From positions 1-64,000 of the forward strand of contig BLZA01000030.1 of NCBI GenBank assembly GCA_013423385.1: 64,000 nucleotides of DNA, in the 5' to 3' direction. Source of the stretch: Naganishia liquefaciens. Lineage: Eukaryota; Basidiomycota; Tremellomycetes; Filobasidiales; Filobasidiaceae. Each line of letters starts with the position of its first letter. Positions within the stretch are counted from its first letter, which is position 1. This document shows positions 42,288 to 53,618 of the stretch, in pieces. The translations under genes and the position numbers were made by a program. The notes below the pieces were generated by a model that saw nothing but the letters and a program-made list of their open reading frames with translations, was not told where the DNA came from and ran no database searches.

Positions 42288-45200
42288 CTAAGGATCGTAA
42301 ACAGGCTTGACCTTAAACATGTTGACGTTGCTAGCTTCAGGCTTGATGTCTTCCTTTCCGCTGTGGCAGACGTCAGATTCGAGCACAACATTAGCAAGTC
42401 TCCGAAACTCACTAGATCCTGTCAACATCGTACATGTTATCAGACGACGGAATCTCGAACCCGGAATCAACATTCGAGCGATAGACCTTGCCCTTGCCAT
42501 GAGCGTTGGCTTCCGGACCCGCGGCGGCAGCCGGAGTGGGAGCCTTGGAGGCTGTAGCGTTGGTGCCCTTACCCCAGCCCTTTTCACCGGGAGCGCCGAC
42601 ATCGGCTGTCGTGTTCTCCTTGAAGGGTTGTCCCTTGAGAGCGACAGTGGAGATTCGACCACTGGGAAAGGGACACGTCAGCACGTACGACTGTGATAAA
42701 GGGCATACGAGACGTACTCGGGGATGAAGCCGAATTCCATTCGGCCCTCGGCGTCCTTGGTGCCCTGGCAGATGTAGAAGCCCTTCCTCTCGAACTGGAT
42801 GATGTCGAATTGCTTCAAGCCTTGAACATTGGCATCCGCGAGCGCCTTGACTCGGTACTCGGTCACGGGGTTCAAGCACGCCGTAAAATCGTCGCTGTCC
42901 TCGATCTTCTTCTTGTTGATGAGGTAGTCGTAGTCGATCAAAGTGACGGGAACCAGCGGGTGAGACGCGGTCGGAGCTGCGAGCCAGTGAACCTTTTTGG
43001 ACGTCTTTTTGAAATCACCTTCGAGGTGGAGGTTGAGTTCAAGGGACTCGATCTTGCCCGAAGCGTTGGTCTGCTTGTTTTTCACAAAGGCGTTTCCCCA
43101 GTCCATAGCGGTAATCTGCCGAAAGATTCAGTTGGCGCCGTCGAGAAGAATATGTGCGCGACCCACCTCCTCGTTATCGCCGAAAGACTCGGCGTCAACC
43201 TGCTCCATCAGCAAGTCGGATGCGAAGACGGTCTTCTTATCTCCGACCTCGGGATTCTTCTTGTGCGCCGGCAATGTGCGGACCTCGGGCTCGGATGGAC
43301 CTCCGTTGACCTTGACTTTGACGCTGCACATCTGTCAGTAGCGGCCATGTGACCCACGCAAAGGAGACTTACGCATCCTCCTCGACGATAGCCCAGTACC
43401 GCGGAGCGATCGGGTCGATAACTTTTTTATTCCACGACCAGAGTTGATCCCATTCCATCAAGAGCGTCGAGGACGATGCGCCCTGCGACGCGATGAAGCC
43501 CTTGAGGGCCTCGATCGTGAGACCGCGGGCGCGCATGCCTGTTGGGTGTCAGCGACAAGTCGGAAGCGCAAGGGGAGAAGAATGACCCACCTCGAATCGT
43601 CGGGAATCGCGGGTCTTCCCAGCTCTTCACGAGTCCCTGCTCGACAAGGTACTTGAGCTTTCGCTTGGAAAGCAATGTATACACAAAGTCCAGTCGACTG
43701 CCCTCCTTGTCAGCCTACACTGGAAAATATTCGCTCAAGTCAACTCACCTGAAATCGAAAATCTCAATCTTGGCCAAACCGAGCTTTTCGAGGAACCACT
43801 CATACTGCGGCTTCCTATCCGCATACTCGTTGGCCCTGAGCGCATGCGTCACGCCATCGAGCGCATCGACTACGGGACACGCCAAGTCATACATCGGGTA
43901 CGCTTTGTACTTGTCGCCCGTGACGTGGTGGGCCTTGTTGATGGCACGGTAGATGGCCGGATCGCGCATGGCGCCGTTGGGTGATGTGTAATCGATCTTG
44001 GCACGGAGGAACCACTTGGAGCCTTCGGGCGTGCCGGCAACCATGTCGTCAAAATGGGCGAGGTTGACGGCGACCGAGGCGTCGCGGTTCTTGGACGGAA
44101 TCAAGGCCATTCGCTGTTCTCGCATGGTGAGCTGATCCGTATCGTCCATAAAGGCGTCGCCTTGCTCGATCAGCTGTCGCGCGTACTGTTGGATCCGCTC
44201 GAAATGATCCGACGTATGGACGACGCCATCCCACTTGACGCCGAGCATCGACAAGTCACTCTGGAACGAGCCCTCGAATTCGTCCTCTTCCTTTTCCGGG
44301 TTGGTGTCGTCGAATCGGAGCAGCATCTTGCCGTTGTACTTGTCGGCGAGGGCACGGTTGAGAATGCATGCCTTGATGTGACCGATGTGCAGGTATCCGG
44401 AAGGTTCGGGCGCGAATCGGAGGACAACCTTGCCGGGAATGGCGTTGGGCAGGGAAGCTTCGACGGTGCCGGCCTTGTTCTTCTCGGCCTTGGAGGCCTT
44501 GTTCTGTCAGGAGGCGTCAGCTCGAGGATGTTTGGCGCGGAAGCGGGAGGTGGAGTGCGGGAGGTCAGGTTCAACCCTTCAGGCATAGTCAAGCCATATT
44601 CGCTGATCGACGAAGTGGCAATTCATCACATATCAGGTAGTAGCATGTCTGCATGTATCTCCGCCACATGGCCAGTCGCCAGAGAGAGATTCTCCTTCTT
44701 GGGCGGAACGCCCTTCTCATCCGCGCCGAGCTGGTGATTTTCCTTTTTGAGCGGAAGGTCCCTTTCACGAGATCCGGTGTGCGGCCCATGATGCTTGCTG
44801 ACGCTCGGTGGAACCAAGATTCTGGCTGTGTTCAGCGACGTCTCTGAAGCTCGCTGACGCCCGCTAAAAAGGGTACTCTCGCTTCGCTCGACGAGAGAGG
44901 GGTCCTCGCTCCCTTGAAACGCTCGGAGGGCTTCTCGCGCTCCCTACGGCCCGCTCGGGTTTCTTTGCTTGCGGCGCTGGTATTCTCGCTTCGCTCGACG
45001 AGAAGGGGCTTCTCGCGCGCCCTACGGCGCGCTCGGGATTCCTTGCCTGCGGCTCTGGTATTCTCGCTTCGCTCGACGAGAGGTAGTCTCGCTCCCTCCG
45101 GTCGCTCGGGATACTCTCGCTTCGCTCGAGGAATGCTCGCCGTCGTCGCTTCGCTCCTCGGCTCGCCGCTCACACTTACATTACTGCTCTTGGCATCAAA

Positions 45201-45656
45201 CAACCCCTTGACAACCTCCTGCGTCGCCTCCAACGCCTCCACCCACGCATACCACCTCCCCAAATGCGCATGCTTTCCCTGCTTGAGCACGCCAATGACC
45301 TTCAAATTCGCCCTGATCGTCCCCCACACTTTTAAATCCGTCGCACCCGGCTTGGCCGAATGCGGCGCCGCAAACGTCGTCCTCAACGCCAAATGATCAT
45401 CCAGCGTATTCAAGATGCCCGGAATCGCAGGGAAAGGCGTCTGGGCGTTGAACTCCGCTTGCAAGGCCGGAAGCGGTGCTTCCTTGCCCTTGTAGAGCTG
45501 CGTCAGGGCTTCCTCCACAGCCGCAACTCCCCGCGCGCCGGCGTACTCGAGCTCGCCGTCGGCGGACCAGTCGAGCGGGACGGCGGCGTGGGCCGCGAGT
45601 GCTGCGGCGGTCCAGGGGAAGGGCTGGGTGGCAATGTTGATCTTGAGTGCGGACAT
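42288..45656 (-). CDS. GUS1: Cytosolic glutamyl-tRNA synthetase
   Basis: A multi-exon gene from ATG 45656 ([15 protein letters not shown]) to the stop at 42288. Exon 1 (45656..45180) encodes the GST-like N-terminal domain that, in yeast, binds Arc1. The catalytic part follows: [20 protein letters not shown] (HIGH motif), [40 protein letters not shown] (the KMSKS-equivalent), [12 protein letters not shown] and [15 protein letters not shown], then a beta-barrel anticodon-binding region. WNKKVIDP and the DTNPEKEE motif favour GluRS over GlnRS. It charges tRNA-Glu in the cytosol. The first intron is 676 bp and carries GC-rich repeats; the others are of normal size. Confidence 0.92.
44840..45170 (-). 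repeat. GC-rich hairpin repeat array inside the glutamyl-tRNA synthetase intron
   Basis: Read on the gene's own strand, it contains repeated CTCGTCGAGCGAAGCGAGA, GAGCGCGCCGTAGGGCGCGC and GAGAATACC blocks, the same family as in the endosulfine intron at 22919-23400, and in the same orientation relative to transcription. It begins within about ten bases of the GTAAGT donor at 45179. Confidence 0.9.
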
Positions 45657-45864
45657 GGCTGTGTATGCGAGCGTTGGAGGGGGAAGCAGGAGCCAGGAAA
45701 GGGCAGAGCTGATAGAGCCAAGTGAGAGTGAAAGGTGAAATGCTCTTTGCGCGCGGTGAATCACGTGGCGATCGAGACGAGATGAGTCAGCATAGCATCC
45801 ACCGATAACTCACTCTCCCCCCTCCCCCCTCCCCCCTCCCCATCCCGCCCTGTTCCCCCAAGCA

Positions 45865-47238
45865 ATGTCCATCCCCCCTCTGAGCACGTCCTCCGTCCAG
45901 GACCCGACATCCACCGCCAACGCATTCACCTTTCCCGGCACACCCACGGACCACCCCGCCACGGTGAAACTCGAACACGACGAGGCGACAACATTGAAGC
46001 GCCATGACGATGTCGTCCGGGATGACGTCGGTCCCAAACATCACCATTCACTGGGCCATCGTCGTCCGCATTTACACATCTCTCAGCACCTGCATCGACA
46101 CAAGGATGGGGATCCCACAACAAACCAGGGTGTTTCACAGGCGCACGGGGAGGACGTGGCTGCCGAGTTATTAAAGGTTCCCGAGACCAAGACGCCGCGC
46201 GCGAGGAGTTTGGATACGGCGATAGGAGGGTCCAAAGCGGCCGATGCGACAGAGTCTCCGAGGGAGGATGAGACAGAGGTGATGGATGACAAGAAGGATG
46301 GATCAATTTCTGCGCCGCGAGGAGATCCGATAGATGCCGCCGCATCTTCGCAAATGCCGGACGGTCAGCCGACGATCGGTTCCGCGGCTGATGGGAAACC
46401 CGTGCTCGCGGACGTATGGGACGAGATCCGATACGAACGCGACTCCAGACCGGGCGTAACACCTCTGTACGTTTCCCCTTTCCCTCTCCCAACCTTTCCA
46501 TTCATCCTGACCTCCCCCCTTCCCCCCCCCTTTTCGCCAGGATCCTCACCGAAAAACTCACCACCCTCCAATCCCTCACTCGCTCCCACACCCTCAAACT
46601 CGCCGGTGCACGCCGCACCATCGAACACCGCGTCGCCGAATGGGCCATCCTGCTCGATAAACTCGAAACGCTCGACGCCGACGCTGCCGATCTCGGACGA
46701 ACGCTCATCGGCGGCCCTGCATGGACTCGCTTATCCACCAACGATGCCGATTCACCGACGACGGCACAAGATGATCCCGCGAGTCCCGTCAAGACGCTCG
46801 AGGCACTGCAAGCCAATACTCGGCATGCCGAGCAGACGCTTGATCATCTGGCTACGACGGTAAGTAAGCGGAAAGCGGATGTGGCGAATCTGCGGGGCAA
46901 GGTTCAGGCGGATGGGCTGGCGCTGGAGAGGCGGATGGGACGTGGGTTGGAGCGCAAGATGGAGGCGATTGAAAAGGCCGAGGCGGATGCCAAGCGGCGG
47001 GATCGTGAGTACCTTCTTCTCACAGCCGCACTCAAGCACGGATGAATTCTGACAACGGACCGCCCCATCAGTCATCATCAACATTGTCACGTTCACCGCA
47101 CTCATCGTCATCGGCGCTCTTCTCACAAAGATTGTGCTCCAGCTATCGACTTCCACGGGCCGATGGAGCGTCGTCGTCGGCAAGGACTGGGTCAAGGCCG
47201 CTGTCGAACTCGCACGCGAGGGGTTCCACGCGCACTAG
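45865..47238 (+). CDS. Tail-anchored coiled-coil protein, uncharacterised
   Basis: Three exons (45865..46466, 46541..47004, 47072..47238) give 410 aa. Residues 1-200 are hydrophilic and acidic with a His-rich patch (KHHHSLGHRRPHLHI). Residues about 200-355 are predicted coiled coil (ILTEKLTTLQSLTRSHTLKL; LALERRMGRGLERKMEAIEK). Near the end lies one membrane span, LIINIVTFTALIVIGALLTK (about 356-375), followed by about 35 mostly polar residues. This is the build of a protein anchored in the ER, nuclear envelope or mitochondrial outer membrane by its tail. I do not recognise the family. Confidence 0.75.
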
Positions 47239-47976
47239 GAGCCGAGGAATCTGCGTCATTCAGTGTTACGAAGCGTTGACCCATCGGAATCAAGCTGAGC
47301 CTTGAGCTCCCCGGACAATGTCCGCGAATCGCCTCCCCTCTCCTCCCACGCGTGAGGCACCACGGCATACAGTCCACACCTACATGGACCGGCCAACGAT
47401 AAGCCAGGCCATGCGGCCCCATGCGTCTGCAGGCGTTCCTTTTCGCCCTCTGCGGATGTCCGTCAGCCTTGCGGATCGACTTTGCCAATTGGGCACATCA
47501 CCGCGTCATATCCGCCGAGCGGTATTTGCGACACTCGAGCCGATAGCAAAGGATGGGCGATGGATTCGAACTTGACGAATCACTGCGATGCGTCATCCCT
47601 GCTACGTCATGGACATCGGAAAGGCTAAGCAGTTTAAACATTATTCAGTCGTGTGAGACCACGAGTTGTGATACATTGCCTCGAGTATCTCGGGATTTGC
47701 AGGATCAGCGAGGCGTCCCATCCATGTAGCAAATTCGAATTCTATAAGATCCATCTGTTCGATTTCGCTACCTAAGTCTACCCTTGACGATAGTCATCTT
47801 TCGAGCACTCTTCTTGTGTCATTAGGGGCGGCCTGTCCAGTCCTTGGAAACTGCCGGAATCTGGCGTCATCAAATTCTTGTGCAACGCGAAACTGTATCT
47901 ATACCTGCTTCCCCTGCAGGTAGCGTCGGCCAGTCGGAAAGGGGTTCTCGATGATCAGCGTTGTTGCTGTCCTTCG
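47239..47976. other. Intergenic spacer, no gene seen
   Basis: Convergent intergenic region of 0.7 kb with no supported gene. A GGATTCGAAC string near 47551 resembles a tRNA T-loop on the minus strand but has no stems. Confidence 0.5.
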
Positions 47977-49825
47977 CTACTTGCGATTCGCGCTGGCAGT
48001 CATCGGATATGAAAGTTTCGTAGCAGCCGCTTGCAAGTCTTTTCCTCTAGAGACAGCCTCATCGTCTCCCTTCCCCTTGAGCGAATCATCCACATCCAGC
48101 TGGAAATTATCCATGTCTGTGACAAGATCCGACCCGCCGTGGGAATTCGCCAAGGGAGAAGAGGACTCCATGACAATGTCTCGGTCGTGTTCGTCCGTTC
48201 CTGGAGCAGTGACAATGCTGGATCCTACGCTGTCGCTGCGAAGGAGATCGTGCCTGTATGGAACTACAAAACGATTGCTGTCGATCGATCCAAGGGGATT
48301 CGAGTCGTCACAAGCTTCCTCCAGGCTGGCCCCGACCGAGTTGACGATGTCAAGTCGCGGAATCTCGGTTCTGATAGGTCGAGAGTCTTGGAAGCCTATT
48401 TGATTGGAGGAGGCAAGTCTAGGAGTCGCTTGTGCGCCGTACAGAGGATCCGTTGTTCCGCCATTTCGATGATCACTGGATCCATTGATCCTCTGCTGGG
48501 ATAGGTTTCTGCCACAACAAGCTGTTCAGATCAACTTTTTGGGCGGAATTGGAGACCTACCGTCGCCATCTTCCGACTTCCTCTCGAAGCTGCATCGCGC
48601 GTGCGCGAGCCAAAGCGCTGGAAGCGTCTGCCGACACTACCGTCCGGTCATTATTCCACTCGATCGGCTCATTCTCTACATTCTCGTTGTGCCTGAAGCG
48701 ACGTGTTGCCACAGAATCCAGCCTGCGTACACTTGGACTCGTCGAGTGATCTATAGGAGAATCCTGGCCGCGCACGAATACAAAACCAAACTGTGATTCA
48801 AAAGGAGGAGAAGCGAGTAACAGTTCCGTCGCAGAACGTGTTTCAGAATCGAGACGTCTTGCCGTAGACGAACTATTAGCAGCGTGAAAATCCGTGTTCC
48901 GATCAGGGAGCACGGCGACGGAGCCATTGCGGCGAATGTAACGATGTCTTTCTTGCCTGATTGGTTCTACGAGAGGCGGCAGAGGGTGGACGTTGTTGAC
49001 AAGAGTTCTGTAAGAAAGGGGCATGGTGATATCCGAGACTGTCGTTCTGTGAAGGTTATCGTCGCAATCGATCAACGTGTCGGTTGAAGAGACTTCTTCT
49101 GCCTCCGGTGTCATTGAGATGACCTTCGCTGGCACGTTATTGCTCGGTGGATCGATGAATTCATGCAGGGTTCCTTCGTCATTCTGATTTGATGGGACTA
49201 GCAAGGGCGGAATCTGCGTTGGGCCACGGATGTTGTATATCTGAGTATGAGCCTCTGTAGGTGAAAGAAAGAATGGAGATGCGAAAGTAGGTTGGTTCAG
49301 TTCCTTTCTCGGCGAGAGTGAACGCTGCTTGAGTAAGATGTCAGCGAATTCTGTCGAAATCACACAAGCCCTCATGAAACTCCAAAGGTAACTTGCAAGT
49401 GATATGCCTGGAGCCCTCGCTCTTCCACTGTCCGCAATTGTCGCTTCGACATCCGCTTCATATCCAGCTGCAATATCGACCAGTCTCTCTGTCATTTCTA
49501 TGCTGTTCCCCAGTCCCACTGAATCAACGTGTTGTGCGCCTGAGATCAATTTCCGCTTCTTCATCATCCGAGTTGGCAAACATGCAGTTGTGCCTATATT
49601 CGTTGCGGAAACCCGGTCTGTTGACGGACTGCTGGAGGTAGAAAGGGGTCTTTTGCATATTCCTGTATCACGCAATGGGCTGGTTGGCTCCATCTTGCTG
49701 CGCGAGGCGAGGATCTTTAGGGGAGACCGACTACCTGATGACTTGCGATACTGGTAAACGGGAGTTGCGGCCGCAGTGGCGATAGTGACAGCGTGTGGCA
49801 AACAAGAAGCAATGGCTCCTATCAT
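47977..49825 (-). CDS. Ser/Arg-rich hypothetical protein
   Basis: A 422-codon frame (49825..48557) begins MIGAIASCLPHAVTIATAAA. After an intron near 48550-48490 the same strand stays open as RINGSSDHRNGGTTDPLYGA and on to a Lys/Asp-rich end at 47977. The composition is Ser/Thr/Pro/Arg-rich with a helical patch (GISLASYLWSFMRACV, about residues 140-155). There is a possible N-terminal membrane or targeting segment but no recognised domain. I could not find a clean phase-matched splice pair between the two parts, so they may be separate or the true donor may be non-canonical. Confidence 0.5.
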
Positions 49826-50248
49826 ACATTCGATCGCCTAGCCAGCTCTTTAGGCTTTCGGTCGCTTCTCGCCAGCCTTATTGTTTCGACCGATTGATGG
49901 AAGGCCCATGGAAGCCTTACCACCACCCAAAGGACGTTCGTGGCAATCTATCATCGCGACGGCCTGTCCTGCCAGCGATCAGCTCATCAATCCTTCATCG
50001 CTGCCTCTCGTGAAGTTGTAAAGTACTTACACGCCATCCGTCTGGTTGAGCGTTGAAACGCATCGGTCCCCGTCACTTACCAACGCTTTCGATATTATAT
50101 CAGCACATCACAAACACAGATTTTGGAGGTATTCAAAGACTGTATGAGTCAGTTGGCGAGAACAACTGGCAGATCTTGTTAACAACCCCCTTCCCCCCTT
50201 TACCTGCACAAACGCCCTCGATCCAGTTCTTACATCAACGCCATCAAG

Positions 50249-51094
50249 ATGAGCACTCCTCCAGAAACCAGCTCTCAAGGCACAAGTCTCATCGATGGGC
50301 ATACTACAGAAATCACCCATATCAAAGGCTTCGATGATCCAAGTGTCGATGTTTCATTGATGGGTTCCGACAAGGTGGCGCTTGGGGTTTGTGACCACTA
50401 TCTCAAGGCTGCAAGTTGAGCCAAGGGGGATGAAACCGTACATCACATGCTGAGCACGCCGATCGCTTGTATTGCAGACCCTTCTTTCGTGATTTGCTTG
50501 AAGCAGGTATCAGAGGCGGAGCTATCCCACTGGAGGCATCTGCGGTACAAATGGAGTCGATCGTCGAAAAGGTCATGACCGGGAAATTCAGGGGAGTGAC
50601 TTTTCAAGAGCTATACCTTACCAAAGTCTGCCGTGCGGTTTCACAAGACCCAAGTGACGACACCAACGACGACCAAGACAACCGCGAGTACCGCCTTCTC
50701 ATCTCAAGCCTGATCGAATTGCATGAAATTGCTCGAAACTATCTTTTCGAGAAGTCACTCTCTCGAAGACTTGATCGCATTCCACGCCTTTAGATATACC
50801 TCTATGGCTCTCGTCTTCGCTTGCCGATGTCAACCGATGCGCAGCACGATCGCTCGAGCGGCCTTGGAAGCGCTCGCCAACCTAATGCGACAGCATATGA
50901 TTGGGTCAGAACGTCATTTCCTGACAGCTATGGAGCAGTCCAGCGATTCATCGGATGGAGATGAAAGATACTTCGATTGTCCGTTTGTCAAGAACTACCC
51001 TCCGGGATTTAGAGCTGAGGCTCTGCTAGCCTACGGGAGAGCTGTACAAAACATCGCTATAGCTCGAGCGATCCCGTCAATTGGGCAAGTCTAA
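50249..51094 (+). CDS. BTB/POZ-domain protein with a faulty-looking first splice donor
   Basis: The start MSTPPETSS leads through VDVSLMGSDKVALGVCDHYL then KAA, the beginning of a BTB fold. PFFRDLLEAG, IELHEIARNYLFEK and ALVFACRCQPMRSTIA follow, so the BTB core and C-terminal helices match the family at 26-30 kb. The first intron lies at the same phase-2 position, but the donor reads CAAG|TTGAGC: a GT occurs only one base earlier, and that would shift the frame against the acceptor TTGCAG at 50476. The second intron (50754..50793) is only 40 nt and restores the frame at YTSMALVF. So this is either a gene with one lost base, a base error, or an unusual donor. Confidence 0.6.
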
Positions 51095-51845
51095 TTTTCA
51101 GAGGAATCAGATTCGTCAAAGGTGGCCGATCGATTTATTTCGGAGCTGAGAATGTAACAGCGCGTTGGCATAAATCATATTTTTTGAAAACCGATGTCTA
51201 CACAACTAGCTTCCGGGGATAGAAGTAGTGGTATCGCTGTACTGGCAAGAAGTCAGTCAGAGAAGGGTCGGAGACTAAGAACCTGTCTCTCATTTATCGC
51301 TTGCGTAGTGAAACGTGCAAAAACCCCAAGGGCCACGCGATTCAAACACCAGTGGAAAACACATGAAAGGTTGATCTTCGATTGCTGCCAGCGAACCAAC
51401 GCCTACTGACATCAAATTCCAGTGAGTGAGCAGATGTGGCGATATTTCGTTTGCGAATATGACCGCTTCAACTGTTAAGATACACAGCGGTTAGGGTGAG
51501 CCATATCTTCGGCGATCTCGAGATCAGCCCGCGGAACACACCGAGAGGGTAAAGGAGCCGCTTAACGGGCTTGGAGAACCGCTATTCGCCATCGTCGAGG
51601 TTGACGTACGAATCGCAATTCAGTGCCAAAGTGTTGCTGAACGCTAGCCTGCAGTCGACTAGAATGGTATATTTTGATACAGCAGAGTACAATTGTTACA
51701 GTGGAAGAGATCAGCTTGAATGCATCTCTTGCGCGTGAAAGCGATACAGTTGGATTGTGCGAATTATATTCTCATTCTTTTATTGGCGAAGAAGTTGTGA
51801 TCGAAAGATGAGATCGTCTATGCCGACATCCGTTTATGCGACAGT
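51095..51845. other. Intergenic spacer, no gene seen
   Basis: 0.75 kb between convergent genes with no coding pattern. Confidence 0.5.
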
Positions 51846-53191
51846 CTATACCTGCCTCATCAGTCCGGTCTCACTGCCGTACTGCGTACTTGGTCGTCCG
51901 CTCGCCACACCATCACCGTTAAACCTCTGATCGAAACCTGAGGGGTATCCAGGAGCATTCGGCAACGGGTTGTTCCAATGCACAGGCGCGTTCTCCGGCA
52001 ACGCCTGGCCCGTTCGTGGATCTTGCCATGCCTGGGGCTGCTCGGCAAAGGCGTTTCGGCCGGAGAAGTCGTGTTCGAGCGCGGCGGGGTCGTTCTTTTC
52101 TTGCCATCGTGCAAGACGTCGAAGATATCGGGGCGAGGTCTTTCCGGAGGGCCACACTGCCGGGAAAGAATAGGGTCAGATTTGAACAAAAGGATAACCT
52201 GGACAAGCACTCACGATCCATGACGAGACTGAGCCAGTAGAAGATGAGGGTAAAGGCGACGGCCCATTCCATAGCTGCAGCGCCACTCGTAACTCGGTTG
52301 CATCGTGAGGTGTATGCATCGCCGGAGCAGATGGCGTAAAGGATACCGAAGGCAATAGCTGTGAAAAGTCAGCGGAAGTAGACTTGCCGTGGAACCGGCA
52401 TACCTTCGGCGATAGCGAATGTGACAACGATGAGCTTGTAGATCGAGTTTCTCTTCAAGTGGTTTCGATCGGGGTGATCTTTGTGCAAGCTCCACTACAA
52501 GGAAGGTGTCAGCGGCGAGCTTAAAGACCGCCAAACTTGGACGCACAATTTCGGCAGACTGAAAGATGGCGCTCAGGGCGACACCGACAATGAAAACGAT
52601 GGTCATGCTCCAGTGAACGGTCGAGTGATTGAACGTGTCAAACTGCGGAAGATTAGCTATTATGTCATGCGCCGAGAAGGAAGACTCACGATACTGAGAA
52701 GAATCAAACCCGCGCTGCCGACGCAAGTGAAGAAGATGGCGATCCAGTCAAAGATCTGTTCTCGACGTCGGACATCGGATGGCAAACGATCTACATGTCG
52801 AAGCCATCGCTCCGCAAAGAGAGTGAGGATGTAGAATGCCGAAGTGCACGAGCAAATGATGATGAAGAGTGTCTTGTATCGGGCTTGCGCGGGGAGTCAA
52901 TTTTCGCGAATCTCGCTGCCCCGAGACATGCAACTCACCTCCCACGTCACTGATGAACACCACGCTCGCCTCGTCATTCTGATACCTCGGCTTCCCAGTA
53001 TGCACCCAGAGTCCCAACAACGCGAGCAACCCTCCAAGCCACGTTCCCATCGCTAGTACGGGGAAGAAGACATACGGGCCGAAAAAGAGATGGGCGACAG
53101 GCGTACGCTGGTTGAGGTGAATGGGGCGACGAGCCGTTTCTTCAGCGACGGCGGAGCGTTTCTCCTTGCTTGCGAAAAAGTTGCGCGACAT
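51846..53191 (-). CDS. SFK1/FRAG1/DRAM-family multispanning membrane protein
   Basis: A gene with several short introns, from ATG 53191 (MSRNFFASKEKRSA) to the stop at 51846. Hydrophobic spans include HLFFGPYVFFPVLAMGTW, LGGLLALLGLWV, TLFIIICSCTSAFYILTLF, IFDWIAIFFTCVGSAGLILL, WSMTIVFIVGVALSAIF, YKLIVVTFAI and MEWAVAFTLIFYWLSLVMD, so about six to seven spans. The span order and the conserved FDTFNH..H segment fit the Frag1/DRAM/Sfk1 family. Yeast Sfk1 works at the plasma membrane with the PI4-kinase Stt4 and in lipid asymmetry. The cytosolic C-terminal tail is Pro/Gly-rich. Confidence 0.72.
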
Positions 53192-53618
53192 GATGGGCTG
53201 GCGACAGTGGGCAGACGACGGGAAACTTCTGCACGACGACTATCCGGGGACTAAGGGGTATAGCGCTGATCTATAATAGAGAGGATTGGGGCGACCAGCC
53301 ATCGGTGACGACGTCGCTTTTGAACACGAAAAACGTGAAATGGGAACAATCGCCAGCGCAATACGTCATGTCGCGTGGCGTCGATCATCATCGCTCGGGG
53401 GAAATGCAGTTTGAGCCTCCACATTAGCCTGCTAAGTCAGCCTTTTCCCTGATTTCGGCAGCTATTTCGGCAGCTATTTCGGCAGCGTTTTCAGCGTTGT
53501 CGTCCCCCCAACCACTCGATCTCTTCATCTGGCTCGCTTGGGCTGCCTCGTGGATAGAGTAGAAAACTACTTCAGGTATGTAGATTGAGCATTCGAAGAC
53601 GTACATCAATTCTCTACA
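53192..53618. other. Short intergenic region with a small tandem repeat
   Basis: Contains three copies of a TTTCGGCAGCTA-like unit at 53453-53486. No gene seen. Confidence 0.5.

Noticed and set aside
44832-45180. C-terminal extension of the glutamyl-tRNA synthetase first exon past 45180
   Set aside because: The open frame runs on only because the repeat array lacks stops. A GTAAGT donor at 45179 and the GluRS domain order show this is intron.
47540-47580. Possible tRNA T-arm on the minus strand
   Set aside because: GTTCGAATCC is present but the flanking bases form no T-stem, and no acceptor or D-arm is found.
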